64,000 bases of DNA, from assembly GCF_001522545.3 (NCBI RefSeq), contig NC_031769.1, forward strand, positions 130,895,875 to 130,959,874, read 5' to 3'. The notes beneath the pieces were generated by a model that searched no databases, was not told the origin of the DNA, and saw only the letters and a program-made list of their open reading frames with translations. The stretch comes from Parus major (Eukaryota; Chordata; Aves; Passeriformes; Paridae). This document shows positions 60,701-64,000 of the stretch, in pieces. Numbering within the stretch: the first letter of the stretch is position 1; each line of letters begins with the position of its first letter. The position numbers and the translations under genes are program-made.

Positions 60701-63185
60701 ATTCTTGCATAAATCTCAAGAAGCCCAGTGATCTCTGCTGATCTTTTCTCCTGCACTCAGTGATGCTGCAAAATGTCCAGCACACCTGCCACAAAAGGAA
60801 TTCTCATTCACATCCCACTGGATGCTCAGGGTCACCTTCCAGGGCAGCAGCACCAATTGTCCCATACCATCTTTTCTGGGAGAGTGATGCACACTGATGG
60901 AAAATTAGAGGTCTTCTCTTACTGTTCAAGTAACCTAGACACTTCTCTGACAAGTGGGTAGGCCTTACTTTTATCCTTTAGAAGAGAGCAAAAGGCACAT
61001 GCAAATTGTTTTCTGTTGAAGAGAACATGGATGTTGAAGAAAGGAGAGAGATCTTGTTAAAAGAGAGCTCTCATATTGCACTAGCACATTGATTTCTACT
61101 CCTGCAGCAAAACTGGGTTTCATTTGTAGATGACTCTCCTGGACAGAAGCAGATACCAGACTATTGACTAACAACATAGAATACACTTTTTTTTTAGCAA
61201 ATACTATTTTATTTGCACTTGGGTGGACTAGATACCTATAAAGGAAGAACAAGATCCAGTAGATACATTACACACTGAACTACACAGGCACCAGTGGCTC
61301 TTGGCACTTGTTCTCAGGTGTTGTCTGGGGTGTTGTCCACAGCTGGCTAATACAACCTGTCTTGTTCATCCACCTGAGAACTGGAAAGCACAAGTAATGA
61401 CCATTTTCAGCTACTCCACAATTTACATCTCTTCTGGAAGCTCAGTTAGCTGAGCTATTTGTACTAAATGGGAACCGTAGGAATACATTGTTGTTGGCTG
61501 AAAACAAAAGCTGAAGCAAGAGGATTTTCAGAGCAGCTCTAGGACCTGAAAATTGCTGCAATCCTCCTGGTTTTGCTATAGAAAGGTGGTGTGGAGTCCT
61601 AGAAATTACTCTTGCTGTGACAGAGAGAAAAAAAAATTCAATTTATCAGCAAGCTGCTGTCTTTAAGCATTGCAGCAGCTTTCAGATACTACCTTTGGGA
61701 AGAGGGACAGGCTTGATGGAGGCAGTGAGGAGCTCTCCCATAGCATCTCCCCTCCAAATGTGCAGGATGGCAAGCAGCTGCTGCAAGCCCAGGTGGTCTG
61801 CACTGTCCCACCAGCACAAGAGCAATGGCAGGGATGGCCTGGCCAGGCCAGGCCCTCATGTGAATTAGCACCACTGGCATTCCACTGATGGGCTTTTGCT
61901 CTCCACTGCATTGTGCTGCAGGATGTTTTGGTCAAGATCCTGTGTACACATGGGACAAAGCATCTTTAGCAATGATGCTGGGTAGCATGGTGCTCTGAGG
62001 TGTGCTGGGGGAACACCTGTCACTGCTTTAATTACATTCAAACATGCATAGCTAGAGTGAATAATACCATGGGCAGGTCAGGAATTGATTAACCAGTTTG
62101 CTGCAAAAGGGAAGGGTACCCCCTTCCTTTTCTTCCACCTGGCCTGTTTAGACCAGACTTTGTTAGGAAGAAGGGTGTTTATTCACATAGATGTAAGAAA
62201 TATAGTCCTGCCTCTCAGATCCCCACCACTATGTGCCAGTGGGAGAGCAGGAGTGGGAGAGAGCCCAGGATAATGTGGGAACACTAGTAGGAAGACATGA
62301 TAGGACAGCACTAGGAAAACAAGGAAAAGACAATTATTTAAAAAAAAAGTTGACTAAGCATCAGTGTGTCTGAGCAGCAGCTTGAGGAATCAGTGCAAAA
62401 TATTTGATGAATCATTTAAATTTGAATTGAAGGAATTGAACTGCTCCATTATGAGTTTCAAGTGGAGAAAGAATTCCTTAAGGAAAGATACAAAAAGCAG
62501 TTATTGATATAACAGGAGTATTCTTTCCTATCAAGGTTAAAGAGTGTCAAATCTATTGGTAACACCAAGTAATATCAAAGGATGTCTCATTTACATAAAC
62601 AGTGTATTGGCAATCCAAAAATACCATCCCCAGGAGTTAATTCCACAGGTTCATATTGGAAGTCAATGCCACTCCAATTGCCGGAGGCTGAGCTGGATCC
62701 TGATACTCTGGGTCTGCTCCAAGACTTTCAGCAATACTTGGCTGGACACAAAGGGGCACAGTTACATGGCTAATTACTTCCATTCCATATGGAAATTAGA
62801 AGAGGAGAAAATTATCATTATTATCCATTTGAGTACACAGTTACCTGAGTGCAGTGTGTGGCTACAGTGCTCTGTATGCAATTGCACTCTCAGTTAAACA
62901 ACACCTGGATTTCTGTCTGAGTGTTGGTCCAGACTCAGTTTCAAGTGATATCCTTATACCCCACTTAAAAAGGTGATTGGGGTGTTAAGAGATTCTGGAT
63001 GGTACCTATAAATCAGTGCTTCAGACACTGTTAAAACCTAATAGGTCTGAAAATCTGTTGACCTCATCCTGAATTGATCTGTACTTGCTGAACTTGATGT
63101 GTTCTTGCTCAAAAGAGACCAAGAGAAACTTTGAAGGAATGGCTAATTCAGGCATTGTGTTTGAAAGGGCAAAAAAAGACAGCAG
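54761..63185. other. Intergenic sequence, no gene recognised
   Basis: No gene, RNA or identifiable transposon beyond the possible CR1 remnant at 55653. Overlapping short frames on both strands around 58,430-58,830 and 61,660-61,935 reflect locally higher GC rather than a recognisable protein. Confidence 0.7.
55653..55690 (-). mobile_element. Possible CR1 terminal remnant
   Basis: Repeated ATAGAATCATACAAT / ATCATACAATCATA resembles the reverse complement of CR1 terminal repeats (ATTCTATGATT). It is only about 38 bp with no further homology, so a simple repeat is equally possible. Confidence 0.35.
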
Positions 63186-63199
63186 TGCACCCAGCCCTG

Positions 63200-63302
63200 G
63201 GAGTTAGATTTTTGGGGTTTTGGAGGTTTAGGGTTGGGGTTTTTTATTTGGTGGGGCTTTGGGTTTTTTTTGGGGGCAATTTTTTTAGGGGCTTTTTTTT
63301 AG
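63200..63302. repeat. T/G-rich low-complexity tract, TTTTGGGG-like
   Basis: Irregular alternation of T runs and G runs (TTTTTGGGGTTTTGGAGG, GTTTAGGGTTGGGG, TTTTTTGGGGGC). At least four G runs of three or more lie on the plus strand, so it could form a G-quadruplex. It is not a regular telomeric array. Confidence 0.8.
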
Positions 63303-64000
63303 TTTCAGGTCATTTGGAATATCTTTAAGTCCATCTCTATGGACTCCCCAGGCAATTCAATGGACTCTGTGAATGCAGTGGGCTCTCAGTGGAGAGGTCC
63401 CTGTCTCTGCACTGTGAACAAGGGGAGACAGTTACACCTGGCAGTAAGCAATGAAGGACATCTTCCAGTTTCCATTGCTCCATTCTGCTTTTACATTTGA
63501 GGAGCTTCTCAACTTCATGGGTATCAGGAAGACCTTGACAGACAAGAATGCTTAAGGAGCCAAAGAACCTATACTATGTTTGACTTGTCTGTCTTGAGAT
63601 GTGTTTCAGGTCACTGTGGGAGTGGGTTCAAGACAACATGTGAGACTGACAAGGGCTGGATCAGACATGGGTGCTGTAGCACATGGACTCCTTTGTCCTC
63701 CTTCTCATGCCAGGTCAGAGGTGACTGTGCAGACTCCCTGGGACTATAGCAGGTGTGAAATAGGAGGATTTCCTATTCTATTGATAAGTAAAGACAATTT
63801 CAAAACAGCACTTACAAGTTAGGCTTATTGGTGGACTCATTTCCTTAACAGCCCCAATCATGGGGCCTGGTCTTGGCAGAAGTCAAAATTCACCTTGGCT
63901 TCACTAGGTAGGGACCTGCTTAAGCTGAAGCCTTCACAATACCACAGTGGTGTTACCCTGCTGATTCTCCATATCCCAGTAACATGCAGCATCCATATAT
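63303..64000. other. Intergenic sequence to window edge, no gene recognised
   Basis: Ordinary mixed-composition sequence. I see no exon, repeat family or RNA gene in it. Confidence 0.7.

Noticed and set aside
1..64000. CRISPR arrays, tRNA or rRNA genes, bacterial insertion sequences, phage or defence systems
   Set aside because: No regularly spaced repeats, no tRNA-like B-box sequences I could recognise and no prokaryotic gene organisation. The window is avian-type chromosomal DNA.

Overview
The window reads as vertebrate nuclear DNA, almost certainly from a bird. It is AT-rich and intron-dominated, has one sharp CpG island, and carries three clear CR1 (chicken repeat 1) LINE fragments, the dominant avian retrotransposon family. 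There are no bacterial-style operons and no CRISPR arrays, and I recognised no tRNA or rRNA gene.

Positions 1 to about 45,730 are the 5' part of one protein gene on the minus strand: UBR5 (EDD1), a giant HECT-type E3 ubiquitin ligase. I placed sixteen consecutive coding exons base by base from reading frame, splice sites and the known family protein. They are, in transcript order, 45474-45413, 28143-28099, 27583-27502, 27326-27250, 26447-26328, 23293-23104, 21533-21374, 14845-14696, 12758-12547, 8254-8138, 8058-7948, 7266-7112, 5234-5117, 4319-4135, 3383-3274 and 1662-1550. Together they give 2007 nt, exactly 669 codons, with every phase joining correctly and no premature stop. This is roughly the first quarter of a protein of about 2,800 residues. 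It covers the N-terminus, the ubiquitin-binding UBA domain (about residues 184-228), an acidic stretch, an Arg/Ser-rich linker, the RCC1-like beta-propeller region and the start of a small beta-barrel. The UBR zinc box, MLLE domain and catalytic HECT domain lie beyond the left edge.

Positions about 44,940 to 46,100 are the CpG-island promoter. It holds a CRE, an E-box, an inverted CCAAT box, two GC boxes and a YY1/TISU element whose ATG opens a five-codon upstream ORF. The 5' leader, exon 1 and the start of the 17.3-kb first intron follow. Intron 1 contains an antisense CR1 copy (about 33,350-34,424) and a 24-G homopolymer.

Positions 46,100 to 64,000 are UBR5 5' flank. I found no gene there that I can support: two CR1 fragments, a possible third remnant, low-complexity tracts and one cluster of transcription-factor motifs. 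In mammals KLF10 and ODF1 lie on this side of UBR5; neither is recognisable here.

I found no new multi-gene system. The observations most worth testing are a nearly perfect 37-bp hairpin in intron 15, a GC-AG intron, the TISU-driven upstream ORF, an 18-nt tandem-acceptor choice at exon 9, and a candidate 20-nt cryptic exon in intron 4.
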